Assembly (NCBI RefSeq): GCF_904063065.1 | Contig: NZ_CAJFCL010000003.1 | Location: forward strand, 372,001 to 436,000 | Reading direction: 5' to 3' | Origin: Pseudomonas paraversuta | Lineage (GTDB): Bacteria > Pseudomonadota > Gammaproteobacteria > Pseudomonadales > Pseudomonadaceae | Length of the DNA: 64,000 bases | Shown here: one piece after another, positions 32,718-41,754 of the stretch | Numbering within the stretch: position 1 is the first letter of the stretch | How the letters are laid out: each line of letters opens with the position of its first letter | Program-made: the position numbers and the translations under genes | Notes under the pieces: generated by a model | Databases searched by the model: none | What the model was told of the DNA's origin: nothing | The model's input: the letters and a program-made list of their open reading frames with translations, nothing else

Positions 32718-32946
32718 GGCCTGTCTCCTCATCAGGGTGTCTCGCTACTTTAGGTCCGTTTAGTGACCAAGCTGTGACATGGCTTGGCGACGGACCCAGT
32801 CCAACAGAAATATCCTGAAACTTCCACCCTCACTTTAGAACGATAATGCCTATGGCTTGTTGTCTCAGGTCATATTCAAAACGATTGAGAAAGGTTTAGC
32901 TCTGCGCAGCTGACTTCGTTGTAGGCTGTTTCACGCTTTCTTCTGG

Positions 32947-34722
32947 ATGCCTTCCATGCTTTCTTCGCGTCAACGCCGGGCCATTCGCTTGGCCGCCCAT
33001 TTTGTAGCGCCTTATCGTTGGCAGGCGGTGGGTGCCTTGCTGGCCCTGATCGTCACTGCGGGTGTCACCCTTTCGATGGGGCAGGGCATTCGTCTGCTGG
33101 TCGACAAAGGCTTCATGACCCAGTCGCCACACTTGCTCAACCAGTCCATCGGTTATTTTCTGCTGCTGGTGCTGGCTTTGTCGGTGGGTACATTTGTGCG
33201 CTTCTATCTGGTGTCCTGGATTGGCGAACGGGTGGTGGCTGATATCCGGCGACAGGTGTTCAACCACCTGATCGGCCTGCATCCGGGCTTTTATGAGAAC
33301 AATCGCAGTTCGGAAATCCAGTCGCGGCTGACCACCGACACCACGCTGTTGCAATCGGTGATCGGGTCGTCCTTGTCCCTGTTCCTGCGCAACAGCCTGA
33401 TGGTGATCGGTGGTGTGATCCTGCTGTTTATCACCAATCCCAAACTCACCAGCATCGTGGTGGTCGCGCTGCCACTGGTACTGGTGCCGATCCTGTTCTT
33501 TGGTCGCCGCGTGCGTACCTTGTCGCGCCAGAGCCAGGATCGTATCGCCGATGTCGGCAGCTATGTGGCCGAAGCCCTGGGCCAGATCAAAACGGTCCAG
33601 GCTTACAACCACCAACAGCAGGATCAACAGCGCTTTGCCAGCACCGTCGAAAATGCATTTGCCACCGCCCGCAAACGCATCCTGCAGCGCTCATGGCTGA
33701 TTACCCTGGTGATCCTGCTGGTGCTGGGGGCGGTCGGCGTGATGCTGTGGGTCGGTGGCATGGACGTGATCGCGGGGCGCATTACCGGCGGCGAGCTGGC
33801 GGCATTCGTGTTTTACAGCCTGATCGTCGGCAGTGCCTTTGGCACCCTGAGCGAGGTGATCGGCGAGCTGCAACAGGCTGCGGGAGCAGCTGAGCGAATT
33901 GCCGAACTGCTGCAATCGAAAAGCCTGATCATGGCGCCGAGCAGCGATTTGCTGGTATTGCCCCGGCGGGTGGCCGGTAATTTGCAGCTTGAGAACCTGT
34001 ACTTTTCTTATCCGTCACGGCCTGAAAGCTATGCCATTGAAGGGCTGAGCCTAACGATCAATGCGGGCGAAACCCTGGCTCTGGTGGGGCCATCGGGGGC
34101 AGGCAAGTCTACGTTGTTCGATTTGCTGCTGCGTTTTTACGATCCCCAGGCGGGCCAGGTCCTGCTCGAAGGTTTGCCCATTACCCGGCTGGACCCCCAC
34201 GACCTGCGCCGTTGCTTTGCACTGGTGGCGCAAACCCCGGCCCTGTTTTTCGGCACCATTGAAGACAACATCCGCTATGGCAATGCCCTGGCTACCGACG
34301 CCCAGGTCGAAGCCGCGGCACGGATTGCCCATGCCCACGATTTCATACAGCAAATGCCCGAGGGTTATAAAACCCATCTGGGAGATGGCGGTCTGGGCTT
34401 GTCTGGCGGGCAGCGTCAACGGTTGGCCATTGCCCGGGCGCTGCTGGTGGATGCGCCGATTCTGCTACTGGATGAGGCCACCAGTGCCCTCGATGCGCAA
34501 AGTGAGCACTTGATCCAGCAAGCCCTGCCGAGCCTGATGCAAGGCCGCACCACGCTAGTCATCGCCCACCGCCTGGCCACCGTACAAAATGCCGACCGGA
34601 TTGCGGTGATGGATCAGGGCAAGCTGGTGGCGATAGGTACCCACGCGCAATTGATCGCCAGCAACCCGCTGTATGCGCGGCTGGCGGCGTTGCAGTTCAA
34701 TGTGGATATGGGCACGCAATGA
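32947..34722 (+). CDS. ABC transporter, fused membrane and ATPase domains (MsbA-like exporter)
   Basis: A 591-residue half-transporter. Six membrane helices fill ~15-300 and the ATPase follows: Walker A GPSGAGKST (~379-387), signature LSGGQRQRL and Walker B ILLLDEATSALD. The layout is that of lipid or drug exporters that act as homodimers; the substrate is unknown. No partner gene is adjacent. The start at 32947 (MPSMLSSRQRR) could also be the ATG three codons later. Confidence 0.9.
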   Translation: MPSMLSSRQRRAIRLAAHFVAPYRWQAVGALLALIVTAGVTLSMGQGIRLLVDKGFMTQSPHLLNQSIGYFLLLVLALSVGTFVRFYLVSWIGERVVADIRRQVFNHLIGLHPGFYENNRSSEIQSRLTTDTTLLQSVIGSSLSLFLRNSLMVIGGVILLFITNPKLTSIVVVALPLVLVPILFFGRRVRTLSRQSQDRIADVGSYVAEALGQIKTVQAYNHQQQDQQRFASTVENAFATARKRILQRSWLITLVILLVLGAVGVMLWVGGMDVIAGRITGGELAAFVFYSLIVGSAFGTLSEVIGELQQAAGAAERIAELLQSKSLIMAPSSDLLVLPRRVAGNLQLENLYFSYPSRPESYAIEGLSLTINAGETLALVGPSGAGKSTLFDLLLRFYDPQAGQVLLEGLPITRLDPHDLRRCFALVAQTPALFFGTIEDNIRYGNALATDAQVEAAARIAHAHDFIQQMPEGYKTHLGDGGLGLSGGQRQRLAIARALLVDAPILLLDEATSALDAQSEHLIQQALPSLMQGRTTLVIAHRLATVQNADRIAVMDQGKLVAIGTHAQLIASNPLYARLAALQFNVDMGTQ

Positions 34723-34724
34723 CG

Positions 34725-34784
34725 TGTAGGAGCGAGCTTGCTCGCGAGCTCTTTAAACAGCTCGCGAGCAAGCTCGCTCCTACA
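34725..34784. repeat. Perfect 60-bp REPIN
   Basis: Two exact 26-base inverted arms beginning TGTAGGAGCGAGCTTGCTCG surround the eight-base spacer CTTTAAAC. It lies between convergent genes, two bases after the ABC exporter stop. Confidence 0.92.
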
Positions 34785-34789
34785 GATTT

Positions 34790-35071
34790 TTAGCGGTATT
34801 CACACAGGTAAGCAGTCTCAACCACGACCTTGAGCTGGAACTTGCTGTTGGCCGGTACGTTGAACTGGCTGCCGGTGGCGAAAGTCTGCCACTGCTCGCT
34901 GCCTGGCAGCTTGACGCTCAACTCGCCCGATACCACGTGCATGATTTCGCGCTCGGCGGTGCCGAACTCGTATTCACCCGGGGCCATGACGCCAATGGTG
35001 GCTTTGCCTTCGGCTTGTGCGAAGGCAATCGACTTGACGGTACCGTCGAAGTATTCGTTGACTTTAAACAT
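34790..35071 (-). CDS. ppnP: Pyrimidine/purine nucleoside phosphorylase
   Basis: A 93-residue single-domain cupin of the PpnP (YaiE) family, which phosphorolyses a wide range of nucleosides to base and ribose 1-phosphate. The whole sequence fits the family, with [21 protein letters not shown] and the final [15 protein letters not shown]. The start [14 protein letters not shown] is typical. Confidence 0.93.
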   Translation of the reverse strand: MFKVNEYFDGTVKSIAFAQAEGKATIGVMAPGEYEFGTAEREIMHVVSGELSVKLPGSEQWQTFATGSQFNVPANSKFQLKVVVETAYLCEYR

Positions 35072-35150
35072 GGCGATTCCTCGGAATGGGCTAAAAAGGG
35101 CTGGCCAGTATGCAGAAGCCGTTTTATCCCGTCACGCCATTTTATGGCCG

Positions 35151-35693
35151 CTAAACCTTGAGGATCAGCGGCAACAGGCGGGCAGTGTTACGGGCATCTT
35201 CCAGTGCCCGATGCTGCTGCCCGTTGAACTGCATGCCTGCCAGTTGCAGGGCACTGTTAAGCCCCGGCGCACTCTTTAGCTGGCGGGCCTGGGCAAATTG
35301 CTGCTTGAGGTTCATGTGTGGCAAACGAGCCAGCGCGCTGTCGAGTTTTTTCTGCTGCCATTCCTGCTCCAGCTGCTTGCGGTCGTAGTCACCCCAGCTG
35401 GCCCAGCCTTCAAGTTTGGGCAGGTGCTGGCCGAGCCAGCGCTCGAACTGCTCCCAGACCTGCGGCAGCGGAGCCCCGGCATCAATATTGGCCTGGGTGA
35501 TACGGGTCAGATGACGGCAAAAAGGGGTCAGCAGCGGACGCCGTTGCGGGCGGATAAAGCGCTGGAAGTGGTCCACCTCCCGCCCGGCTCGAGTGACTAC
35601 ACTGGCGCCGATTTCAATGACTTCCATTTCTTCTATCGGCCAGCCGCCATCATCGGTAGTCGCTTCCAGGTCAATAACCAGCCAGTGAGGCAT
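35151..35693 (-). CDS. DEDDh-type 3'-5' exonuclease family protein
   Basis: A 180-residue exonuclease of the ERI1-like/DnaQ superfamily. Motif I is WLVIDLEATTD (D8, E10), motif II includes WASWGDYDRKQLE, and motif III is HRALEDARNTARL. These supply the metal-binding D-E-D-D and the general-base histidine. The preferred substrate (RNA or DNA) cannot be told from sequence. Confidence 0.88.
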   Translation of the reverse strand: MPHWLVIDLEATTDDGGWPIEEMEVIEIGASVVTRAGREVDHFQRFIRPQRRPLLTPFCRHLTRITQANIDAGAPLPQVWEQFERWLGQHLPKLEGWASWGDYDRKQLEQEWQQKKLDSALARLPHMNLKQQFAQARQLKSAPGLNSALQLAGMQFNGQQHRALEDARNTARLLPLILKV

Positions 35694-35873
35694 GTGCAGC
35701 TTCCTTAAACAGCATCGGCGTTGAGAAGGGGAGCGTAGCTAAAGCAGCGCAAATTTGTAGTGGGCCGGTCCGGCTCTTGCTTGATAACCTGTGCACCCTT
35801 AAATTACGCGCACGCATGATGTCAGGTTGTGCGCAGATCAATAAGTTCCAGTGATGGGCTCGACCAGGGGTGC

Positions 35874-36692
35874 ATGGCTTTGAAGTGTTTGCCAGTGTGG
35901 ATGGTCCATTGTGCAGTGCTGTCCTTGGGCACATTTTTTCTGACACCCGCCTGGGCTGTCCAGGAAGTCAGAGTGGGGGCGGCCCATTTTCCGCCCTATA
36001 CCGTGCGCCCGGAAATCGGCGTCGATACCGGCCTGTTGCCGCAACTGCTCGACGCCCTGAATCAATTGCAGGGGGACTACCACTTCGTCATCGTCCCTAC
36101 CTCCAATGCTCGGCGCTACCGTGAGTTCGAGCAGGGGCGCATGGACATGGTGCTATTCGAAAACCCGACCTGGGGCTGGAATACCATTGCGCATAATCCG
36201 GTAGACATGGGGCTGGAAGATGTCGAAGTGTTTGTCGCCAAGCGCCAGCCAGGCCGTGGGCAAACCTATTTTGGCGACCTGGCCAACAAGCGGCTCGCGC
36301 TCTTTAACGGCTATCACTATGCCTTTGCCGGATTCAATACTTCGCCCAAGGCCCTGACTGAAAAATTCCACGCCAGCCTGACTTACTCCCACGCCAGCAA
36401 TTTACAGATGGTCCTGCGCGGGCGGGCAGATATCGCGCTGATTACCCGTTCCCATCTCATCGACCTGCTGAACAAGAATCCGCAGATTGAACCAACGGTG
36501 CTGGTGTCCGACCGGGTCGACTATATCTACCATCACTACGCATTATTGAGTCCCCGGGCGCCGATCCAGGGTGCGCAGTTGGCGAAGATGCTGCAGGCGC
36601 TGCGTGACAACGGCCAGTTTGCCTCGATCTTCGCGCCTTATAAAATTGCCCAGGTACCCGCGCAAATACCCGGGGCCCAGGCCGTACCCTAG
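35874..36692 (+). CDS. Periplasmic solute-binding protein (SBP_bac_3 type)
   Basis: A 272-residue secreted protein of the family-3 solute-binding class. The ATG at 35874 gives a good signal peptide (LPVWMVHCAVLSLGTFFLTP, cleavage after AWA). The mature part reads VRVGAAHFPPYTVRPEIGVD, as in amino-acid-binding proteins. No ABC permease or ATPase gene is adjacent, so it may act alone or as an orphan sensor. GGGG lies just upstream of this ATG; the frame is open to 35829. Confidence 0.82.
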   Translation: MALKCLPVWMVHCAVLSLGTFFLTPAWAVQEVRVGAAHFPPYTVRPEIGVDTGLLPQLLDALNQLQGDYHFVIVPTSNARRYREFEQGRMDMVLFENPTWGWNTIAHNPVDMGLEDVEVFVAKRQPGRGQTYFGDLANKRLALFNGYHYAFAGFNTSPKALTEKFHASLTYSHASNLQMVLRGRADIALITRSHLIDLLNKNPQIEPTVLVSDRVDYIYHHYALLSPRAPIQGAQLAKMLQALRDNGQFASIFAPYKIAQVPAQIPGAQAVP

Positions 36693-36737
36693 GGGCGCCG
36701 GGTATTTGCCGGAGCGAGTTCCTGCAGGTGGGGGTTC

Positions 36738-37286
36738 TCAGTGTCTGGCAAAGATATCCGGCTGGGTTCCCGACACTTTTCGGCAATGCACCAGCGCATC
36801 CCGAATCATGAAGTTCACCAGGGTCGGTGATACTCCCAATTCCTTGGCGATATCTTTTTGCTGCACGCCGTGCAGGCGATACATCTCGAAGGCATAACGG
36901 GTGCGGCTCGGCAGTTCGGTCAGGGCGACCGCGATGTGCTCCAGCGTCGAAAAATTGATGTGCGAGGTTTCTGGAGACGCGCCGTGAATGACCACATTCA
37001 AACCTTCCTCTTCAGTTCCCGAATACTTCTGTTCGAGCGCCTGCTTGCGGTAGTGGTCAATTGCCAGGTTGCGCACGATCTGGAACAAGTAACTCAGTTG
37101 CGCCTTGAATGATGAAGTGATCTGCGGCGCAGACTGCAAGCGGAAGAAAGCGTCCTGCACCACATCTTCAGCCCTGGATCGGCAGCCGGTGATACGAGCT
37201 GCGATTTTGACCAGGATCAGCCGGTTATCAACGAAGGCTTGGAGTAGGGGTGAGTCGCACCTGCTTGTGGACACTTGTTCCGTCAT
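36738..37286 (-). CDS. pvdS: Iron-starvation ECF sigma factor PvdS
   Basis: A 182-residue ECF sigma factor. Region 2 (ITGCRSRAEDVVQDAFFRL, YLFQIVRNLAIDHYRKQ) and region 4 (HGVQQKDIAKELGVSPTLV) match P. aeruginosa PvdS closely as I remember it. PvdS directs pyoverdine synthesis genes through iron-starvation boxes. The ATG at 37286 has AGGTGA upstream; a GTG nine bases earlier is less likely. A Fur box lies ~75-93 bases before the start. No pyoverdine NRPS genes are in the window. Confidence 0.88.
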   Translation of the reverse strand: MTEQVSTSRCDSPLLQAFVDNRLILVKIAARITGCRSRAEDVVQDAFFRLQSAPQITSSFKAQLSYLFQIVRNLAIDHYRKQALEQKYSGTEEEGLNVVIHGASPETSHINFSTLEHIAVALTELPSRTRYAFEMYRLHGVQQKDIAKELGVSPTLVNFMIRDALVHCRKVSGTQPDIFARH

Positions 37287-37360
37287 GGAGATCACCTGTT
37301 GCGAGTGAATGAGTGCAGGGCTCGGTAAGCGTCCTACACAGCTCGCAACAAATTAGGCTG

Positions 37361-37379
37361 AATGATAATTATTGTCAAT
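37361..37379. promoter_or_regulatory. Fur box upstream of pvdS
   Basis: AATGATAATTATTGTCAAT resembles the 19-bp Fur consensus GATAATGATAATCATTATC and lies in the expected promoter region of pvdS, giving iron repression. Confidence 0.75.
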
Positions 37380-37508
37380 TGAGAAAGAGAATTAATGGCG
37401 CTTGAGATGGAGGATTGAGAGGTTGTTCACATCGCCCGGCGGTGCCTCTAAAACGCCACTATTGGCCGGTCCCATGATCTGTCCGGCACAACCGTTCTCA
37501 AGGCAAAT

Positions 37509-37534
37509 CTGCAGGAGCGAGCTTGCTCCTGCAG
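37509..37534. repeat. Short palindromic REP
   Basis: CTGCAGGAGC, GAGCTT, GCTCCTGCAG: a 26-bp inverted repeat of the same family as at 29648, placed just after the dsbG stop. Confidence 0.75.
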
Positions 37535-37545
37535 GCATTGCGGGG

Positions 37546-38322
37546 TTATTTGGGACCGAGGATTTTCACCAGTTTGTCCGGTGACGGTGCGCCTTGCTGT
37601 TGTTGCAGGTTGCCTTGTTCGTCGAGGTAGAAAATCGCCGGGGTGGCCGACACATCGAGGTCAGTCATCAACTGTGCATTGGCATCCAGCTTGGCTTGAA
37701 CGTCAGCCGGGATCTTGGTCAGGGGCTTGAGCTTGCTGGCCTTGCCGGCTTGCTCATGTTCGTGCAGGGCCTGCTGCGGGTCTTTGGCGGCCAGCAACGC
37801 AGCAGATTTTGCCGGGCTGTCTTCGCGGATGATGCCGACCATGATATGGCGCAGCTGTACCTTGCCCGACTCTACCCATGGACGGGCCTGTTCCCAGAAC
37901 ATGTTGCAGTACGGGCAGTTCGGGTCGCTGAACAGGTAAACGATGCGCGGTGCATCTTTCTTGCCGTCGGCAATCCAGTTGCTCTTTTCCATATTGGCCC
38001 AGACCTGCTTGGCCATCGGCTCGTACACCAGCTTTTGCAGCGGTGCCAGGCTCAGGTCCTTGCCATCAGCGTCATACAGATTGCCCACCAGCACGTTTTT
38101 GCCATCCGGGGTCAGATACAGGGCCATGCCACGGTTCTGGTACTGGGCGGCATAGCCACGCATGCCGCTGGGCGCATCGAAACTGCCAATGATTTTTGCA
38201 CCTTTGGCTTCAATCTTCTTGATCGGCGCCGGCCACTCTTCAGCGTGCACCAGCGACGATTGCAGCAGGGCGGCGCCCAGCAGGGTGGTTATGCTCAGGT
38301 TTAGCAGTTTGCGGTTAAACAT
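37546..38322 (-). CDS. dsbG: Thiol:disulfide interchange protein DsbG
   Basis: A 258-residue periplasmic DsbC/DsbG-type protein. A signal peptide (LLNLSITTLLGAALLQSSLV, cleavage near HAEE) is followed by the dimerisation domain and a thioredoxin domain with active site CPYC (DPNCPYCNMFW). DsbG reduces sulfenylated or mispaired cysteines. It is the last gene of the dsbD-dsbE-dsbG operon and overlaps the preceding gene by 22 bases. Confidence 0.94.
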   Translation of the reverse strand: MFNRKLLNLSITTLLGAALLQSSLVHAEEWPAPIKKIEAKGAKIIGSFDAPSGMRGYAAQYQNRGMALYLTPDGKNVLVGNLYDADGKDLSLAPLQKLVYEPMAKQVWANMEKSNWIADGKKDAPRIVYLFSDPNCPYCNMFWEQARPWVESGKVQLRHIMVGIIREDSPAKSAALLAAKDPQQALHEHEQAGKASKLKPLTKIPADVQAKLDANAQLMTDLDVSATPAIFYLDEQGNLQQQQGAPSPDKLVKILGPK

Positions 38323-39173
38323 TTTTGCAGATTCCTAGCAGGGTCGGCCTGGTGGGCCGACATTGAATTGTTCTGATCGAAGCTTTCCAGCGCACGGGCC
38401 AGGCTGGCTTCGGACAGCTCGCCCAGATGACTGCCCAGCAGGCGGCCTTCAGGACTGTAGAACAGGGTAGTGGGCAGGGCCATCGAACCCACTTTTTGTG
38501 CCAGTTGGCCGCCGCTGTCGAACAGCACGTTGCTGAGGTTCAGACCTTGGGTTTCAAGGAAGGTGCTGACGCTCTGCATGCTCTCGCCCTGATTGACGAA
38601 CAGGAAGGTCACGTCCTGGTGTTGATGCTGAGCGTTTTGCAGCACCGGCATTTCCCGGCGGCAAGGCGGACACCAGGTGGCCCACAGGTTGATGACCAGC
38701 GGGCCGCCCTGATAACTGCTCAGTTGCACCGATTCGCCACTGGCATTGCGCAACACCAGTTCGGGCATGCGTGTGCCTTGTTCGTAGAGGCTGGACGAGA
38801 ACGTGGCCAGCAGCCAGAACGCCAGGCCAGTACCCAGCCCCCAGCCCAGAGGGCGCCGCAGCCCCTGGCGGCGCCAGCCCCAGATCACTGCGCCGATCAC
38901 CACCGCCAATAACCCCGGCCACAACACAAAACCACCGTCGCGCAGGTCGAGAATCTGCAGCAGGTCCTTCTGGAAGTAGCGCCAGTAGCTGATCACAAAG
39001 CCGATGCGGGCCACCAGCAAACCCAGCAAGAACAGGCTGAACAACACTGACTCAGGGTTTTCGCCACCGCGTTTGGCCACCCGCCAACCCACCAGCGTCG
39101 CCAGGGCGAGCGCCAGTATCAGCAGTAAGTGGTTGATGGCCAGGGCAAATGAACCAATGGTCAGAGTGAGCAT
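38301..39173 (-). CDS. dsbE: TlpA/DsbE-like thioredoxin with Lgt-like membrane domain
   Basis: A 290-residue fusion. The first ~130 residues have about four membrane helices and resemble a fragment of prolipoprotein diacylglyceryl transferase (FALAINHLLLILALALATLV, LLVARIGFVISYWRYF). The rest is a periplasmic TlpA/DsbE thioredoxin domain with WATWCPPCRREMP as active site. It is probably reduced by DsbD. Its ATG directly abuts the dsbD TAA. The symbol follows the P. aeruginosa dsbDEG name and is tentative. Confidence 0.88.
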   Translation of the reverse strand: MLTLTIGSFALAINHLLLILALALATLVGWRVAKRGGENPESVLFSLFLLGLLVARIGFVISYWRYFQKDLLQILDLRDGGFVLWPGLLAVVIGAVIWGWRRQGLRRPLGWGLGTGLAFWLLATFSSSLYEQGTRMPELVLRNASGESVQLSSYQGGPLVINLWATWCPPCRREMPVLQNAQHQHQDVTFLFVNQGESMQSVSTFLETQGLNLSNVLFDSGGQLAQKVGSMALPTTLFYSPEGRLLGSHLGELSEASLARALESFDQNNSMSAHQADPARNLQKCLTANC

Positions 39174-40913
39174 TTAGAGGAGTTCCCGAGTGGCATTCCA
39201 GTTATTCAAAAAGGTCTCGGCGTTGACTTCGCCGGTGATGCGTTGCCCACGTCGCTCTGCACCGTCGGGGCCGATCCAGATGAAGCTGGGAGGCCCGGGG
39301 ACTTGATAGCGGCTGAGCAATTCGCGGCTGGCGACATTATCGGCGGTCACATCAAGACGCAACAGGCGCACGCCCTCTAGCGCCTGCATCACCTGAGGCT
39401 TGGCAAAGACCTGTTTTTCCATGACCTTGCAGGACACACACCAGTCGGCGTAGTAATCGAACAACACCCATTGCCCTTGTTCCTTGGCACTGGCCAGTTC
39501 GCGCTCGAGGCTGGCGGGGTCCTTGATGGTGATGAAGGCATCATGGGCAGTCGTGGCGCTGCTGCCGGCGACTGTTTTGGCGGTATACACCTGCAACGGT
39601 TGCCACAGATCGGAACCGCCACCGGCTGCTCCCACCAGTAACAGGCTGCCCCACAGACCGGCCAGCAGACTGAGCGGGCTGAACAGCATTCTGGCGCGCA
39701 GGAAGGTCTGCGCCTGTTGCCACAGGCTGCACGCCACCAGAACCAGCAACACGCCCCACAAGCCGACCCACAGGGATTCGTCGAGCACCGGGCGGACCAG
39801 CAGCAGGGCCGTGCCCAGGAACAGGAAGCCGAACAGGCCTTTCATCAGGTTCATCCAGGCCCCAGGCTTGGGCAGGAAGCGGCTGCCGACGGTGACCAGC
39901 AGCAACAGTGGAACGCCGATGCCGAGCCCCATCACAAACAGCACCAGGCCACCTTGCACGGCATTGCCGCTTTGCGCGATATACAGCAGGGCGCCGGCCA
40001 GCGGGGCGGTCATGCACGGGCCGACCAGCAAGCCGGACAGCGCGCCAAGAATGCCCGCACCCAGCAGGCTCCCGCCTTTACGCCCGCGGCCGGCGGTTTC
40101 CAGCCGGTCACGCAGCGCTGCGGGCAATTGCAGTTCGAAGAAGCCAAACATTGGCAGCGACAGCACCACGAACAGGGCGGCAAAGCTGCCCAGTAACCAG
40201 GGTTGTTGCAGCAGTGATTGCAAGTTGGCGCCCAGCAGTGCGGCCAGCACGCCCAGCCCGGCATATACCAGCGCCATGCTGATGACGTAACTGCCTGCCA
40301 CTGCAAAGCCGCGTCCGGCGCTGGCGCCGCTGCCCACCACCAGTCCGGCCAGAATCGGCAGCATCGGCAGCGAGCACGGGGTAAAGGCCAGCAACAGGCC
40401 CAAACCGAAGAACAGCAGCAAGCTCCAGCCCAGCGAGCTCTGTTGCAAGCTGGCGGCCAGGGACTGGTCCTGAGCCTGGCCTTGCGCTGCAACCGGTGCA
40501 GTGCCGCCCAGGTCCACTGTCTGGCTCTGCGGCGGGTAGCACAGGCCGGCATCGGCACAGCCTTGCCAGCTGACTTTGACCTGGCCGCTGGCACCTGCCG
40601 GAATCAGTAATTCAAGGCTGTCGCGATAGACCTGGGTCTCGCCAAAAAACTCGTCGCTGTGTTCCTGCCCTTGTGGCAGCGCAGGCTTGTGCGATTCGTC
40701 CAGGCCGTCAAACTTCAAGCGCTTTTGATACAGGTAATAGGTGTCGGCGACCTTCCAGTGCAGGCGGGTTTCGCCGGACGGCATGGCTTCAGAGCTGAAC
40801 TCGAAGGCTTTATTGGCAGGCAGGAAGTCGGGCTGTGCGAAAGGATCGTCCGTGCCCTTGGCTTGAGCCAGACCGGCGAAACACACCAGCAACAAAGTCA
40901 TCAACAAACGCAT
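39174..40913 (-). CDS. dsbD: Thiol:disulfide interchange protein DsbD
   Basis: A 579-residue protein that carries electrons from cytoplasmic thioredoxin to periplasmic thiol proteins. A signal peptide (MRLLMTLLLVCFAGLAQA) precedes the N-terminal domain with CADAGLCYPP. Eight helices follow, including the PCSLPMLPILAGLVVGSG cysteine segment and VGPCMTAPLAGALL, and then the C-terminal thioredoxin domain with WCVSCKVMEK. The ATG at 40913 is preferred over the TTG at 40931. It is divergent from the dsbRS genes. Confidence 0.96.
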   Translation of the reverse strand: MRLLMTLLLVCFAGLAQAKGTDDPFAQPDFLPANKAFEFSSEAMPSGETRLHWKVADTYYLYQKRLKFDGLDESHKPALPQGQEHSDEFFGETQVYRDSLELLIPAGASGQVKVSWQGCADAGLCYPPQSQTVDLGGTAPVAAQGQAQDQSLAASLQQSSLGWSLLLFFGLGLLLAFTPCSLPMLPILAGLVVGSGASAGRGFAVAGSYVISMALVYAGLGVLAALLGANLQSLLQQPWLLGSFAALFVVLSLPMFGFFELQLPAALRDRLETAGRGRKGGSLLGAGILGALSGLLVGPCMTAPLAGALLYIAQSGNAVQGGLVLFVMGLGIGVPLLLLVTVGSRFLPKPGAWMNLMKGLFGFLFLGTALLLVRPVLDESLWVGLWGVLLVLVACSLWQQAQTFLRARMLFSPLSLLAGLWGSLLLVGAAGGGSDLWQPLQVYTAKTVAGSSATTAHDAFITIKDPASLERELASAKEQGQWVLFDYYADWCVSCKVMEKQVFAKPQVMQALEGVRLLRLDVTADNVASRELLSRYQVPGPPSFIWIGPDGAERRGQRITGEVNAETFLNNWNATRELL

Positions 40914-41004
40914 CTTTAAAACCTTAAGCAATCACAAGTGGCGCTACAGTGCTGGCAACCCATTAACTGATTATTAAACGTTGTACAGTCAGTTGGCCCG
41001 CCAT

Positions 41005-41051
41005 CGGCCCTTTAACGGCATAATCGGGCCTTAATCCTGTCGCCTTTTAAT
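41005..41051. promoter_or_regulatory. Three related motifs in the dsbD-dsbR divergent promoter region
   Basis: CGGCCCTTTAA (41005), CGGGCCTTAAT (41025) and CGCCTTTTAAT (41041) are imperfect direct repeats about 20 and 16 bp apart, just upstream of the response regulator. They are candidate operators for an OmpR-family regulator; the assignment is inference. Confidence 0.35.
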
Positions 41052-41076
41052 CGGCCACATTTACGCGGGTATCAGC

Positions 41077-41754
41077 ATGCATGTACTGGTTTGCGAAGAT
41101 GACGAACTGATCGCCAGCGGCATTGTGGCCGGGCTCACGGCTCAGGGCCTGACGGTGGAGCACGTAGGCACCGCAGCAGCGGCCAGGGCCATGCTCAAAG
41201 TGGCGGAGTTCGATGTGATGGTGCTCGACCTCGGCCTGCCGGATGAAGACGGCCTCAAGCTGTTGCAACAGCTGCGTCAGCAAGGCTTCGAGCTGCCGGT
41301 ACTGGTGCTCACCGCACGGGACTCGGTGACTGACCGGGTCGATGGCCTGCAGGCCGGAGCCGATGATTACCTGCTCAAGCCCTTTGATCTGCGCGAGCTC
41401 GCGGCCCGTTTGCACACCCTGTTGCGCCGGGTGGCCGGGCGCAGCGTCAATCTGATCGAGCATGGTCAGCTGAGCTATGACCCCAGCAGCCGCGTGACCC
41501 TGCTTGCCGGTCAGCCGGTGGACTTGTCACGTCGGGAGCAGGCGCTGTTGCAAGCCTTGCTGCACAACCGTGGTCGGGTGCTGTCCAGCGAGCAGCTCAA
41601 GGACAGCATTTATGGCTTTGGCGACGAACTGGAGAGCAATGCCCTGAACGTACATATCCATCACCTGCGCCGAAAGCTGGGCAATGGCATTGTCGAAACC
41701 GTCCGTGGCCTGGGCTATCGCCTGGGCCCGGCCGATGGTGTCGGGCAGCCATGA
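41077..41754 (+). CDS. dsbR: OmpR-family response regulator, DsbR-like
   Basis: A 225-residue response regulator with receiver domain (acidic pair D8/D9, phosphorylation site D51, lysine in LLKPFDLREL) and a C-terminal winged helix (~130-220). It is divergent from dsbDEG and followed by its sensor, the arrangement of P. aeruginosa DsbRS (PA2479-PA2480), reported to induce dsb genes in response to copper. The symbol rests on that synteny and is tentative. Confidence 0.85.
   Translation: MHVLVCEDDELIASGIVAGLTAQGLTVEHVGTAAAARAMLKVAEFDVMVLDLGLPDEDGLKLLQQLRQQGFELPVLVLTARDSVTDRVDGLQAGADDYLLKPFDLRELAARLHTLLRRVAGRSVNLIEHGQLSYDPSSRVTLLAGQPVDLSRREQALLQALLHNRGRVLSSEQLKDSIYGFGDELESNALNVHIHHLRRKLGNGIVETVRGLGYRLGPADGVGQP

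Noticed and set aside
35797..35830. TAAAT followed by a GC-rich stretch before the solute-binding gene as a PvdS box
   Set aside because: The base triplet at the required distance is not CGT.
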